A stretch of 64,000 nucleotides of DNA from Aphrophora alni (GCA_963513935.1 OY740774.1:23579949-23643948), one strand, 5' to 3'; shown: positions 1 to 12,360, counted from the stretch's first letter. Program-made: numbers and translations. Notes: generated by a model from the sequence alone, not told the origin.

Positions 1-449
1 ATCGCCTTATATAAAAAGAAAAGAAGAGAACCTAACAACATAACACCTTGCTCTTTGGTGTATCGTCATGGTCGGAAGAGAACAAGGTCAAAAATCAAAA
101 GAGACCTAAACTGCAATAGACAGATTAGGGCAAAGACTAAATGAAAAGGGTTTAGAACGAGGTAGTGGACTTTGGAATGGTTTCATAATATTTTGCGTCT
201 TTACGCTATTTGTTTGGACCCCAAAAACCAGAATTCAAATTTTTACGTATATTTCACAGAATGGATAAATTTTTAACTAAGTTTTAACCAAGGTTTTGGG
301 ATGAAAGTAGAAGAGAAGTGAAAAAGAGATCTCATAGAAAGAGATGAAAGAGAGGAATCTAACCCAAGACTACATGAAAAAATGTGTAGATCCAGCTAGG
401 TCCCCTCAGGTTGCCAAGCTTCTACTCACTAAAGTAAGTCCGTGAGGGT
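1..449 (-). repeat. SINE family A, interrupted copy at window start
   Basis: The tail side (TCGCCTTATA...) begins at base 1 and is recognisable to about 110. The head side (ATCTAACCCAAGACTACATG to the CTCACTAAAGT palindrome) is at about 310-449. About 200 bases between them are unlike other copies and may be an insertion. Confidence 0.7.
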
Positions 450-3185
450 TTAATAGTTGTTTTTAATAATACATTATTTGTATAATTTAGACAGCTTGAA
501 TTCAAATTTGAAAATTGTTTGTACACACCTAATTTTCAAATTCTCAAAATATACAATTAATAAAAATGTAATAATTTAGTGATTTTAAAGAAACATTCAT
601 TTTATAACAATACTAGGTACAAGTATTTGTATTGATTTCCATTCGTGGAAAATAGTCTGCAGTTAGTGTACCTAACTTTCGAATGATTATAATTGCAATT
701 ACATTGTACAAAATGTATTGTGACTGTACTCAAATTTTATAATCGCGTTTTTTAATAACTCTCCAACTTTTATGATATAATTGAATTGTTATTAAATATG
801 TCGTCTTAATATTATTGGATTTAATGATTTTACAAAAGTTTTATTTACAGACATCTACTTGGTATCGAAAGTTTTTGAGATTCGAGGGAGGGGGAGGGAG
901 TCACTGTTGAATTTCATAGAGTTATCCGTTTAGAGTTAATCATATCTATACTCTGTGCTATGCCCAACAACCTTCACTTTATTGAACAAATTTGGTATCT
1001 GGTATAGTGTTAATGTCACTTGAGACATTTCCTCCCTTTTTGAATAACTCTGAATTTGGTAGAAGCTGTCAAAATACACAAACTCAAAATTGCAAATGTA
1101 TTAAATTCGTTTTTAACGATTTTGATACAAAACATTCATGTAAAAAACAATAAACTAGTTAGTTTTTAGTTTGGGATTAGATCCGGTTAAATGTTCACAA
1201 AGTGTTATTACAAGGTCACTAGCTAAACTTTAGAAAGAGGTTATTCATAAAGACGAACCGTTAGCCAATCACGCCGTTTTCATATAACCCCTATCAGCGT
1301 AGTTTCTCGTTTCAATTTGATGTTCGCCATACATTCAATTGTGTACATTGTAGTTTTCCTGCACCTACTTCCTAGTTAGAGTCAGAGACAGCCGGGTTGG
1401 CGGAGCACCCTAGTATTCATTTTTCCCGTCCTACTGCGTACTATTCTGCGTAAAAACATTGTTTTACAACCACTGTCACTGTGTCTATATTCTCAAAACT
1501 GTCTGAGAATGAGGATTTAAGATTGATGTTTATTACTTTTTTTTAAATTTTCTGCTGCATTTAAATATTAATATTGTGTTATTTTCATATTAAAGTTGTT
1601 ATTAGACCTAACTATCTTTAACCATAATACAAATAATTATTTTAAATATGAGTACAGTATGAATATAATTAATTACTGTGTAATCTGTATTAATTAAACA
1701 TTGAGCAATATTTTATTACTTATATTTTACTAAAGTAACTACAATACTCATTGCGACGTGTGCATTTGCAATGAACTGCATCTGTTTCATTAACATTATT
1801 ACTGCACATATAAACTTGATAAATAATAGTCATGTTAGCATGATAGTTAACGCGTTAAAATTTTCAGAATTTATTAGCTGCAACCAGCTACCTTGAAGTT
1901 TTCAGAAACTGAAGTTGTACACACCGGCTCTAACATTTATAATATTATATTCAGAAACAATATCCTCGTGGGAGTATTAATATAGTAGATGGGGTATAAG
2001 GTATAATATACTCAATGTTAAATTAAGTCACTTTATTGGTACACCCATTAAAAACACCCCACTCTTACATTACTTTTATAGAAAATATATAAGTATTGGA
2101 GATGAAATACCATATTTCTTGATTAGAGATCTCATTGCTGGATAGAAATATTTAAAAAAATAAATTCAATTTCTATTTTTTTTTTTTTTATTATTGGCTT
2201 TATTCACAGCAATTAAATTTTTGGAATTGTTTTTCGATTATATTTTTTGGGGTTTAACAATAATTTTCTCAATAACTACAAGAGATACTACGGTCCTGGG
2301 ACCTATTTTGGACAATTCTTCTACTCACAAAACGTATAGCACCAACAGATTAGTGTCGTAATTTATACCTCGTGAAATTCATGGTAACCGATGGATCAGA
2401 AACCAGGACGAAATCTTTCGCTAGCTGTAATTCCTTAACGAAGCGTTTTTCGATCTATGTTTATATGAACTTTTTATCTTATTTTGAGCTGTACGATCAT
2501 TTCTTGAGAGATTGCCGTGCAGATCCGAATCATCCTGTATCTATGAAGCATAATATTTACTTTAAAAAGAATAACATTGCATATAAAAATAAACACATTT
2601 CGTAGTAGATCCAGAACACATAAATATTTATTGCATTTCGTACTTTTTAAAACAAATAATTTACATTACCTCTATTTCGTGACTGTATAAATAACACATT
2701 AATTGGATTAAATGTATGTGCCTCATCTCTGTGCTGATCTGTTCAAAATAAGCGTAATATATATTTATTACAAAAACAACATTTGAGTGAAATATTTACT
2801 CTGAATATCCCGCACGAGCTGAATTGTATATTTGTTTAACTGATGCTGATTTGGTAGAATTAAGTGCAATCTATGTTTTTATTTGGAACCAAATATCGAA
2901 CGATTATTTACACTTGATAGTGGTTTGTAAAAATTGTATTGATTTCGTTGTTGTGAAATTGATGCTGTATTTATCCACAACCAGGCATTGGTTTTTATAA
3001 GTACGCCGCAGTCCGTCGTAGATCATTTTGAGCACTGATTTTACTTCCAAGAAAAGTTTCATAGCATTCGATTAAATAGGATGCTTCAATAAGTTTATCA
3101 GTCAATTGTAGTTTTGTGGGTTCACTTTAGAACGCGCTATTGTATGGGAAAAGTTTAAATAAGCAAATTGGCAAGCTGCTTTGAT
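450..3185. other. No gene seen
   Basis: AT-rich DNA with no open frame resembling a protein. A less AT-rich stretch at about 1250-1450 stands out but gave no recognisable element. Confidence 0.5.
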
Positions 3186-3189
3186 GATG

Positions 3190-3417
3190 CAGGGGCTCCA
3201 CTTTAGGGAGTACGTGTTTGGCAATCCCGAGGTGACCTAGCTGGATCTACACCTTTTTTTGCAGTCTTGAGTTAGATCTTTCATCTTTCCTATCCTGTCA
3301 TTCTTGACCAACTATGTTGTTTTGCGACCCTGAAGAAACTATTCAAGCAAAGGGGGTCTTTATTTTATGTTGTTTCTTCTTATTTTGTAAGTCGATGATG
3401 ACTGAGAGTGTTTTTAA
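3190..3417 (+). repeat. SINE family A copy in left arm
   Basis: The head (GGGGCTCCACTTTAGGGAG), the GGCAATCCCGAGG segment and the tail (GATGATGACTGAGAG) are all present. Its mirror copy is 5228-5420. Confidence 0.85.
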
Positions 3418-3543
3418 GAATATCTGTGATCAAGAAATAGACTGTGAATTCCTCATTTGCTGAAGTTTTAGGTTGTGTTCATTAAGATGTAATGAAGTCG
3501 GATTTTTTTTTATTTCGTCTGCTCTGTGTGTAAACTCCTTGAA

Positions 3544-3632
3544 GTCTCACTAGACGAGTGTGTGTGGCAATCCCGAAGGAACATAGCTGGGTCTACACTT
3601 TTTTTCATGTAGTCTTGGGTTTAAACTACAGA
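3544..3632 (+). repeat. SINE family A head fragment, left arm
   Basis: Head only, from CTCACTAGACGAGTG to TAGTCTTGGGTTTAAA. Its mirror copy is 5022-5103. Confidence 0.75.
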
Positions 3633-4244
3633 ATATAAGAGTATCTTTTTCTGTTCATCAAAATGACAACTAGTGTCCTTAAAGCGATTACAAAACACAC
3701 GTGCGTAACATTATTCTTTCTGTAAGTTATAAAAAAAAATCTCAGTAAAATATATTGTGATTTCAGAGAGATATTCAGTTTTAGGGCACACTGCTGCGCT
3801 CGTCGTGGACATCGTATAGTGGGTTAATGACTACAAGGCAGAAGCTACTGGAGAACACAAATTGAAAATGATATTAGAGAAGTCTTAATGGTTGTATTTA
3901 CATAATGATGATGGTTTACACTTTATATTGTTCAGTAACAACTCTTAACTGGTGTACTTTTAACGATTTTAACTGTCTACGCTGCACCTGGAAACAATTT
4001 TTTTATTTAGTATGTAACTTTTTGCCCCAATTTTTGTAATTATTTCTGACTGATTTTGAATCGAAAAACATTTAAAGTTGATGTGAAAATAAAATATTGA
4101 AAACTGCTTCTATCTTTTCGCCTATGAGCGAAATTTTAAAACAATATTAAAGGAGATCATATTATAGAAGTTGTCCATGGAAACGCCGAAATCAGAGGAT
4201 TGAGGATCTCCGTATTGTCCAACAAAATCACCTGAATAGATTGG

Positions 4245-4502
4245 TCTTGTTGTTTAAAGACGAAGAACTTCTCGATTATCATCTTCTCATACAAAAAAAG
4301 AAGTAGAAATTACTATAAAGACATGCAGCCCAACAATACCCGAACACCGACAGAATCGGAAAAGAACAAGAGATGGTCACGAAAGACGGGATAAGAAAAA
4401 TGAAAGACAGAATTCTAACCAAGGGCTACATGAAAAAAGGAGTAAATCCAGCTAGGTACCCTCAGCATAAATAACCCTGTACTCACTAAAGTAAGCCTTG
4501 AG
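4245..4502 (-). repeat. SINE family A copy between the inverted arms
   Basis: Complete in length, from the TTGTTGTTTAAAGACGAAG tail complement to CTCACTAAAGTAAGCC. Confidence 0.8.
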
Positions 4503-4504
4503 AA

Positions 4505-4660
4505 TTCGCCTGAATAGAATTGGGAAAAACAAAAAATGTCCTACGCTCACCTCGACAGAATGGCGCATTCCTATGGCAATCAGAAATCTATAAGTAATCA
4601 AGGAATGGCCAATTTTCCTCTCAACAAATTTTGTTATAACCTTTACTGTCATCAACAACT
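4505..4660 (-). pseudogene. RNase H LINE C-terminal fragment
   Basis: The minus-strand frame contains RKIGHSLITYRFLI, matching the IGHT..THxFL segment that follows the RNase H domain in I/R1-group LINEs. It is a short relic directly beside the SINE at 4245-4502. Confidence 0.55.
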
Positions 4661-5021
4661 AGAATATTACGTATCCTCTCGACAATTGGCACTAATGGTT
4701 GTACTCCAAGTATGGACCGCTATCTTTTACTTCCCTCAGCATTATGTTAATACAACCATTGAAACTTCTGTAATCACCTTTTCCAATTTGTGTTCTCCAT
4801 TAACTTTCTGCCTTGTCCTCATTAACCCACTATACGATGTCCACGACGAGCGCAGCAGTGTGCCCTAAAACTGAATATCTCTCTGAAATCACAACATATT
4901 TTACTGAGATTTTTTTTAACTTACAGAAAGAATAATGTTATGAATGTGACTTTTGTAACCGCTTTAAGGACACTAGTTGTCATTTTGATGAACAGAAAAA
5001 AGATACTCTTATATTCTGTAG

Positions 5022-5103
5022 TTTAAACCCAAGACTACATGAAAAAAAGTGTAGACCCAGATATGTTCCTTCGGGATTGCCACACACACTCGTCTAGTGA
5101 GAC
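5022..5103 (-). repeat. SINE family A head fragment, right arm
   Basis: Mirror of 3544-3632, reading AAACCCAAGACTACATG to CTCGTCTAGTGAGAC. Confidence 0.75.
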
Positions 5104-5227
5104 TTCAAGGAGTTTACACACAGAGCAGACGAAATAAAAAAATCAGACTTCATTACATCTTAACGAACACAACGTCAAATTTCAGCAAATGAGGAATTCA
5201 CAGCCGATTTCTTGATCACAGATATTC

Positions 5228-5420
5228 TTAAAAACACTCTCAGTCATCATCGACTTACTTAATAAGAAGAAAACAACATAAAATAAAGGCCCCCTTGGCT
5301 TGAATAAATTCTTCAGGGTCTAACTCAAGAAAGATCTAACTCAAGACTGCAAGAAAAGGTGTAGATCCAGCTAGGTCTCCTCGGGATTGCCAAACACGTA
5401 GCCTACTCCCTAAAGTGGAC
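5228..5420 (-). repeat. SINE family A copy in right arm
   Basis: Mirror of 3190-3417 with small internal deletions. Confidence 0.8.
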
Positions 5421-5435
5421 GAACAATCACACAGA

Positions 5436-5725
5436 CTCATAGAGATTGGCATTCGGGATAGGTATAGATGAATCTTCGGTCGCACCTTGAGGTTCATCAA
5501 CCTGATTGGCAATTGAAATGGCGTGGATTAGCTGCTGACACTAAAAATCCTATGACGTAGGCTTTAGGTTCAGGCGCGAGTTTGTGCTGTGCAGACAGCT
5601 TAACACGACTGGTATCGAGTCCCCCGAATTAATTTAGATCATAAAACACATAGTTTATTTTTGTAAATTGTTATGTCGGACTACGTTTCGAGTAATGGCA
5701 TTCCCAATATCTCAAGAAGGACAAA
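5436..5725 (+). repeat. Dispersed repeat B, copy 1
   Basis: Shares ordered blocks with 32540-32890: GACTCAT near the start, CCTATGACGT in the middle, a B-box-like ATCGAGTCCC (5615), then GGCATTCCC and a purine-rich end. Related copies occur in the three tandem units. The family and origin are unknown. Confidence 0.55.
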
Positions 5726-6260
5726 GAATCTTTCGAACTGCAGAAATAAATATATTTAGGTTATTAATAGGTAGAAAGCTTCGATTATCCAATTTTTTAT
5801 TTTAATACTATGAACTTAACCTTCAATAATTAAATATACCAATTTAAATTTATGATATCAGTCTTAAATATGTTCGGTCAGATTTATTTACACGGCCTAA
5901 AGGCGTTATCTTTTTCTGTTCACTAATTCTTATATTCAGATGTCTCGCCAATGTACTGTCTGTCACATTCGCTTTTAATACTTTTAATTCAGTCTTTAGT
6001 GTCCCGAGTGCCATATTTAGGTTTTGTTTTGTAGAGATGTAATCTAACAGTATTTTAAAGATTAAAACGGTTTGTATAACTGAAGATGACTCAAACTTTT
6101 GAAACGATCTATTAATTATTTTATAATCACAAATTATGACAAATGTCCGATTAAACTAACTACAGTAATAATATAACACCCCAACATTGTTCAATAACTT
6201 AAAAATCATAATAGTCCTTGAATAACAATTGAAAAAAATGAATTATTATTTTAAAGTGAA
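5726..6260. other. No gene seen
   Basis: AT-rich sequence without a recognised element. Confidence 0.4.
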
Positions 6261-6347
6261 AATTATACGACCTCGAACTGAATCGAACGCAGAAACTAAA
6301 CACAACAAACAAAGTCAATTGAGAAGTGTATGTACTCATTATCCTGG

Positions 6348-6414
6348 TAAGCTCAGTTGGTAGATTTTTGGCGCTTAAGCTAAAGGATCTGCGTTCGATT
6401 CCCAGTCTAGGTCG
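6348..6414 (+). pseudogene. tRNA-like sequence (decayed tRNA or SINE head)
   Basis: Contains an A-box-like AAGCTCAGTTGGTAGA and a good B box (GTTCGATTCC at about 6393). The acceptor, D and anticodon arms pair only partly: the anticodon stem TTTGG/CTAAA encloses eight bases and the D-stem is broken. I therefore do not assign an anticodon. A second, inverted copy of the T-arm half lies at 6268-6292 (CTCGAACTGAATCGAACGCAG). Confidence 0.5.
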
Positions 6415-6854
6415 TGTATATTACTGTTGATATTTAATTTAAAATAATCGATTAGTAAAAATGTATAAGCGTTAAATCAATAAATAATATTGTAAAAATA
6501 TCTGATTTCCTGAAAAGATTACCTACTTATTTTGATAAAATATTTTCTACTATTCAAAATAAAAAATAACAATAGCCCCATTATGAAAGAATTTCATTTA
6601 GATTGAAAACCCATTTAATCAATCAAGTAAATCTGAAGACTATCAAGTGGTTGCAATATTAATACTGTTGCAAGAGGGTGGAAGGTGATTAACGTTCACA
6701 ACTCGCTCCGTGTGTTTGGGGTGTGTTTTAAATTAGGAAGGGGTGGTGTTAGCAGCTGACGTTTTGGTTTCCAGTTTTGGTTAATTACGTTCTCCCCCCC
6801 CCCTCTCACTCGACAACAGCTACTTGTGACGGTTGCCACCGCGGTCACAATAAA

Positions 6855-7020
6855 AACGACGAAACAAATAGGTAAACAACTGGAAGGAAAACAAACCAAG
6901 TCGATTATTTCTGAATTTTATTGTTTCATGCTCGGATCAAACGACGCTTTTGGTGATGAGCTCTTCTATGTTAATTAAAAAAAAACATTATTGAATATAT
7001 TTTAACCCGCATTTTAGTCT
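6855..7020 (+). repeat. Dispersed repeat C, copy 1
   Basis: Matches 37105-37262 in the same orientation; both contain GCTCGGATCAAACGAC and end in CACATTTTAGTC-like sequence. Not recognised as a known element. Confidence 0.65.
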
Positions 7021-7029
7021 TATTTAAAT

Positions 7030-7166
7030 TACCGTTAGAGATAGTAATGATGGTCATCTTGCGTTGATCATACTGTATATTCATTGAAATAAATGTTTTT
7101 CTATTTCTTACAGTTTTAGAGATCGTAATGATTGTCATCTTGCGTTTATCATACTGTATATTAAAG
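7030..7166. repeat. Short tandem duplication, ~82 bp period
   Basis: The segment AGTAATGATGGTCATCTTGC with its flanks recurs about 82 bases later (7030-7085 and 7112-7166). Confidence 0.7.
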
Positions 7167-7343
7167 TTTTTTGTATCTATTAGAGTTTCCGTTATTCCGT
7201 TAAAGACTACATTAGAGGGAAAGAATATTTACCTAAAAATTTATAAAAATTATTTTCAATTATTTATTGTTATGTCTGTGTTATTTATTTAATGAGCTGC
7301 ACATTTACATAAATTGTATTTAATTAAAAGTTTAAATTCCTCC

Positions 7344-7553
7344 CTTGTTGTTTAAAGGTGTAAAGCCTCACGGTCATCATCGCCTTATAAAAAATAGAGA
7401 AGAAGTTAAAATAAAGACACCTAAAATGCGAATACTGCAATAGCGTCAGGGTCGCAAAAAACAAGAGTTGGTCAAGAGAGACTGAATAGGAAGGCCTAAC
7501 TCTGTCTACTCGGGATTGCCAGCCTGTATTCACTAAAATGAACCCGTTAGGGG
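7344..7553 (-). repeat. SINE family A copy with internal deletion
   Basis: The tail complement (TTGTTGTTTAAAGGTG) is present. The section between GGCCTAACTC and TCTACTCGGG is shortened, and the head ends at AATGAACCCGTTAGGGG. Confidence 0.85.
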
Positions 7554-7735
7554 ATTAAAAGTTTAAGATTCAGCATATCGATAAAGTCAAGGTTAGGTTT
7601 TGAATATTTACAAAAGCACATATGAACGATACTCTGCTCTTAAGTGACCTACAATAACTGACGTTATTGATGTCACTGCTTCTTTAATTGGTTGTCTCAC
7701 ATGTTTTCACTCTAGACATTTTATTTAACATACCC

Positions 7736-8016
7736 CCATAAAAAAAGTCCATAAGTGTGAGGTAGTGTGAGCGTGGTGACCAAGCTTTCCATCCACTTCA
7801 TCTAATCCACTGTTGAAAAAAATTTCCGTCAAGGAACCACCAACAACATTGGGATAGTGAGAGATGGTGCCAAACACCATAAAAAAAGTCCATAAGTGTG
7901 AGGTAGTGTGAGCGTGGTGACCAAGCTTTCCATCCACTTCAACTAATCCACTGTTGAAAAAAATTTCGGTCAAGGAACCACCAACAACATTGGGATAGTG
8001 AGAGACGGTGCCAAAC
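7736..8016. repeat. 141 bp tandem duplication
   Basis: Two head-to-tail copies, 7736-7876 and 7877-8016, differ at only a few bases. The period is exactly 47 codons, so the frame of the transposase remnant stays open across both copies. Confidence 0.93.
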
Positions 8017-8480
8017 AAGTTTTCATCCTTGATTTGTAGAAAAGTATATAGCTCTAATATTAGGTTAAAAAATTTTACTTGCACTGCTTTCAATAAATAA
8101 AAAGAGGCCAACAATGCGATTCCGAACAAAAATCCAAAAATAATTTACATTTTGGCTGTTACGGTTCAACGAAGGCGTGAGGACTAATTTGAACATAGTG
8201 GCAATGTACATCTATGGAAGTATGGAAAGTGGATTCATCACTAAACATAATCACTTCAGAAAATTCTCTACAGCATCAATTTTATCAAAAATGTTTACAA
8301 TATGTTATTTACAAATTTTACGATTATCTTATTGTAAAATATACAATAACTGAAGTTTATAGCCTGTCAACGTAAACCATTTTTCCAACACCTTCTGAAC
8401 TGTTGTTATTGGAACAATTGTTTGTGGACTTCATAAAAGATAATTCGTTTGTTTTCAAATACAGATTCATTGCTGACTGA
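7740..8480 (-). pseudogene. Decayed mariner/IS630-like transposase with internal duplication
   Basis: A remnant DDE transposase read from 8480 down to 7740. In order on the minus strand I see a region like the linker of this family (KWFTLTGYKLQLL), then FSDESTFH with the first catalytic D, then a stretch like the central catalytic sheet (ELYTFLQIKDEN). Last comes a degenerate C-terminal block (NSGLVEVDGKLGHHAHTTSHL) corresponding to the family's WIGRGG...SPDLTPLDFF region. Stops and frame changes break the upstream half. The C-terminal 47 codons are duplicated in tandem (141 bp period, in frame). This is the mariner-related branch common in insect genomes and often annotated as Tc3-like or DUF4817 proteins; the assignment comes from remembered family motifs. 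Confidence 0.7.
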
Positions 8481-8507
8481 CTGCCTTTTTATGTAATATT
8501 TTTTTCA

Positions 8508-8563
8508 TTGTTGTTTAAAGGCGAAATAATCTGGGTAATCATCGCGTTATAAAAAAAAGGAGC
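8508..8563 (-). repeat. SINE/LINE shared tail fragment
   Basis: Only the 3' hairpin region is present (TTGTTGTTTAAAGGCG to ATCGCGTTATAAA). It adjoins the transposase remnant. Confidence 0.75.
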
Positions 8564-10435
8564 TAAATGTTTCTTTCAACTGTTTGTCACATCTACGAAA
8601 GTTGTTTTCGTGTGCACACGCCTATACTCACGCTGCATTGTGTGATTTCAAATTCACCGCCCGTTATTTCCGCCGGGAAAAATAGCTTAACGGAAGAGCC
8701 TGTTTTGGCGGAGTTACCGTGCATGTCGAGAGAGTCTGTTTCAATCTGAAAACAAGTGTGCTTGAAACAGACTAGACCAATTGTTTTCAGTATTTCTGTT
8801 GTTTTCTTGGTTGTCTACGGTTTCTACCAAAATATTTGGCTAACCTCGATTTAGAAGGTTACTGAGGTAGAGACCTCCTTCATTAAAAAAGTGCACACAC
8901 GGGCGTTATGAATTTTTTACGTTAATAGACCAAAGCATAAACGTAACGTAACGCGTTCGACCGCCATTTGCTCCAATATTAGAGTACAAATATGGAACGT
9001 TGGTTTTGTTCTTTTGATTTTGGCGTTTAAAGATGACTTGTGTTGTTAATTAGGCCGATGTCGAGATATTAGCAGAGAGTGACTATTTGGAACGAACGAT
9101 TCAATCTCTGGATAGCATAAAATAAATATGCTTCGAAATTATTATGAAGCCCTGCATAAATAATTCTCCCTATATAATCTAAGTCCCCTCAATTAACATG
9201 GCCCCCCGGTTACGTTACAACTAGTTACAAAATCGACTTGTGCGAACCCACAAAACACACTGGACTTTCCTTTGCATTTTTGTCATATTTGGATGAAAGT
9301 ATATTATTTAATTTGTAATGGTTACCCAATTATGAATAAAACTAAATAACAGTTATTTCAAACAATTGTTTCGTTTGGGCGCTATGACATTAGATACATT
9401 ACAAATCAATTATGTGCTGCTGCGTTGCTAAAGAGATAATAAATAGCTTACAATACACATCAGTTTTAATCAGATCTTTATAATAAGATGTCACTCAATC
9501 ACATTACCTCTTCCCACTCTCTTCGTCAGATAAGTTTTTGACTCACAGATAAACCCAAAGCCACGTTTTCTAATTCGTTTCTAAGTTATTAACTCGTTCC
9601 TGTGATTCCGGAACACACCCTGTATACGTATGTGTGTATGTAATTGCTCCGGCACCCTCCTTGCTAAGTCGTGACTGCTTGGCAATAATTAGCCCTCTCT
9701 CCCCCCCTTTCTCTCTCCTTCACTCATGAATAATGGCCGCTGCAATTTAAATTGCTAGAGTATGACAAGCCGTGGTTTCATTAAAACTGAACAAGAGAAT
9801 CACACTGCCTGTTAAGGAGATCTTATTGCGTCTCCACTGTGTGTGGTCTCTTCTCTCTTCTTGTAATGAATAGTTTATTGCATCTCTTGCAATGTTTTAT
9901 TTCATTTAATTAACGGTTCTGTTCTTGTAAGGTTATCTCGTTGCAATAGTTTCTACTTCACGATAATCAGTTGCGTGGTTGCAAAGATATACGACTAGGT
10001 ACAACTGTTACGAGACATGCAGGGAATACGCTGTTCTGAAAGGACGCGAAATTTGAATTTTAACGATGTATACATTGTCATATAGATGCAGTTTAGAGAA
10101 AGTGATGCGATAGGCCAACAAAATCTCTAAATTAATATGTTCGCGGATATCAGATTTAAGATATTTTAATACGAAAACTGTGCTTTTTAAATGATGTTTG
10201 TCGTGTGTGTAATTATTTCACAACCCAAGTGGACAGATTTCCCTTTCTACTATAACTAAAAATTCTAAGCGTAGCTGATAAAAGAAAAAAAACCGTAAAC
10301 TTCCCATTTTCTCAAAATCAGCCAAAACGATTTTAGCAATTTTTTCTAAAATGTAGCCTCAAAAGACTCTAACCAAAATAATTGTGGCTGCCATTCCCCC
10401 AAAAATGCCAGTTCGGGAGTTGTCGTTAAAACAAC
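8564..10435. other. No gene seen; GC-richer patches
   Basis: No coding match. The stretches 8570-8760 and 9530-9960 are less AT-rich than their surroundings and lack recognised repeats; they might be regulatory DNA, but nothing proves it. A C-rich run lies at 9700-9712. Confidence 0.4.
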
Positions 10436-10439
10436 AATG

Positions 10440-10985
10440 AAAATTGAACCATGGAGCTCTGATAAGTGACCACATCCCCCCCCCCCCTGTTCCAAGTGGG
10501 TTTACTATCATCAACGCCTGAGAAAAACAAAAACAACAAATTTAAATACAAACAATTAAGACAAAAAAACTACCAAATTAGGCCAACAACCATGTAGGAT
10601 GTAAATTTTACAATACCAACACAGATAATATTACCAAGTAAAATGAAAATTACAGGGCTGTAATGGTTACTGCAAACTACTAAATCATTTAAATCTTATC
10701 AAAAGCATTCAGACGACGAAAGAAGGACAACAACCGACCAAGATAATCTCAGCAACATCCCCTAACATCATCTGAATCGAATTAGGTAGGACAAAAGTCC
10801 TACAAACACCTTTCAGAAATAAACAGGATGTGTTTCATTGTCAAAACTGTATGACAGAATGCACATTGCGGAAGATTCTCTTGTTCCATCAGAAAACTAT
10901 AAGTGACCGATGCGAAGACAGGTACAACTTCCTAACGACACCACGACTGATGGTGGCGAGGGTTGGACCATTTATATCTTTATCT
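10440..10985 (-). pseudogene. RNase H LINE 3' end fragment
   Basis: Minus-strand reading shows SFLMEQENLPQCAFCH then VLTMKHILF, the CxxC...HIL segment after the RNase H domain, and the C-terminal LGRLLSFFRRLNAF, interrupted by frameshifts. A 3' UTR follows containing the GGGCTGTAATGG motif (10653). The SINE-type tail is not obvious here. Confidence 0.75.
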
Positions 10986-11432
10986 TGTCAAATTTAGGCT
11001 CTATTTAAATAATTTATAAAATATTTTTTCTAAATATTGATATGAGGAAAATGAATGACCTCTCACTTAGAAATGAGCACAAAATGTTTCGGGAGATGTT
11101 ACAAGTATTATTTTTGGTTTTGTAGATGGAAGTGTGCGAAAGTTCGTACAATGATATTGCACTGTTTGTTATTTATAGTACCTAACACTTCCCAGATAAC
11201 ACGCTGCTTTCATATTTGGTCATCTGAAACCTATTGGTGTTCTAGATTGTCCGTTCAATTGTAAAATTTGAAATTTTTGGAGTGTAGCTCATTGGACAGA
11301 GAGTTGAGATTGAAATGTAACAATTACTTTTAGACTATTCATTACTTCTTTTTTTGCGATTAATTAGAACTCAAAAAGATTTGTGCACAAAAACAACTGA
11401 TCATTGCAACAATAGCTGGTCAATTTTATTTC

Positions 11433-11630
11433 TTGTTGTAGGCAGTACACCATCATCGTCTTATAAAACAGAAATAAAAGAACATAGAAAAAGGAAGAAG
11501 CAAAGTGTCTGAAAAAGAAAAAGAACTATTAGACTATTAGAGTCTGGGTCTGAAGAGAATAACAATTGGTCGAGAAAGACCTGATATAAAAGATAAAAGA
11601 GAGTGATCTAAGCCAAAAGAAAGATGAACG
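11433..11630 (-). repeat. SINE family A copy, diverged
   Basis: Recognisable by CATCATCGTCTTATAAAA, GAGTCTGGGTCTGAAGAGAA and GTGATCTAAGCC. The head is lost. Confidence 0.7.
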
Positions 11631-11639
11631 AACTAGAAA

Positions 11640-12360
11640 TAATTTATTAAAAAAAGAAAAGAACTTTGATTCCATCATTAAAAACTGTTTTAGAGTAAAA
11701 GGGAAACACGTTCAAACTCTATTATTTACACAATTTTTCGAAACAACTTTGTTTTAATGATGAGCGAGTTAGAAAGTTGTGGATCGTTGTAACAACTTTT
11801 TTAAAAATATTTTACTTGATTTTTTAAAACTAAATCACAATTTATTGACAATGATTTACATGTTTACGTGTATAACGGCATTTAAATCATACTTTAAAAT
11901 CGACAGTGTTAGAAATCTCCACTGTAAAATCACCTTTAGTTCTATTAATAATGATATTCCAGACACGTGTGTACAAACGTAAACCATAAAGACATTAATA
12001 TTTTCAAGACCTGCGGCAATGCTGGGTTCAATGTCGCCACCTTGTGCCATGTAAAGCTAATAATCAGTTCACCTAACCTGTTTGTTAATAGAAATGTCCC
12101 CCGTCCCCTCCACCCCAACTATAATAATTAAACTTAGGAAGCTGGAATGGTTTAATTTAAGTTAATATTAACTGAAAGCCGTCAACCAATGTCAGAGCGT
12201 TTAACACTAGATATAACGGTTTTGAATTACCTCAAGGGCTTAAAAAGTTAATTCACTGAAATTATCATTCTTAATTGTTTTAGAAATTTCATAACTAGTT
12301 CAAGTAAATCAATCTGCAAATTACGTAGTACTTTCTAAAGTTATAAAATATTCAATAAAC
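11640..12360. other. No gene seen
   Basis: AT-rich. Open frames here are short and without recognisable motifs. Confidence 0.4.

Larger units (their letters stand above)
3190..5420. repeat. Large inverted repeat with ~0.7 kb arms
   Basis: The left arm, about 3190-3912, is the imperfect reverse complement of the right arm, about 4737-5420, around a spacer of about 820 bases. Matching landmarks include GACAACTAGTGTCCTTAAAG (3665) against its complement (4963-4982) and the segment 3785-3830 against 4810-4865. Both arms carry the same SINE heads at corresponding places. The spacer holds another SINE and a LINE fragment. Confidence 0.88.

Noticed and set aside
6348..6414. Functional tRNA gene
   Set aside because: D-stem is broken, anticodon loop has eight bases, acceptor stem has mismatches; better as a relic.
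6696..6899. Minus-strand open frame with a hydrophobic stretch
   Set aside because: Starts without an ATG, low-complexity C-rich stretch, no family motif; chance frame.
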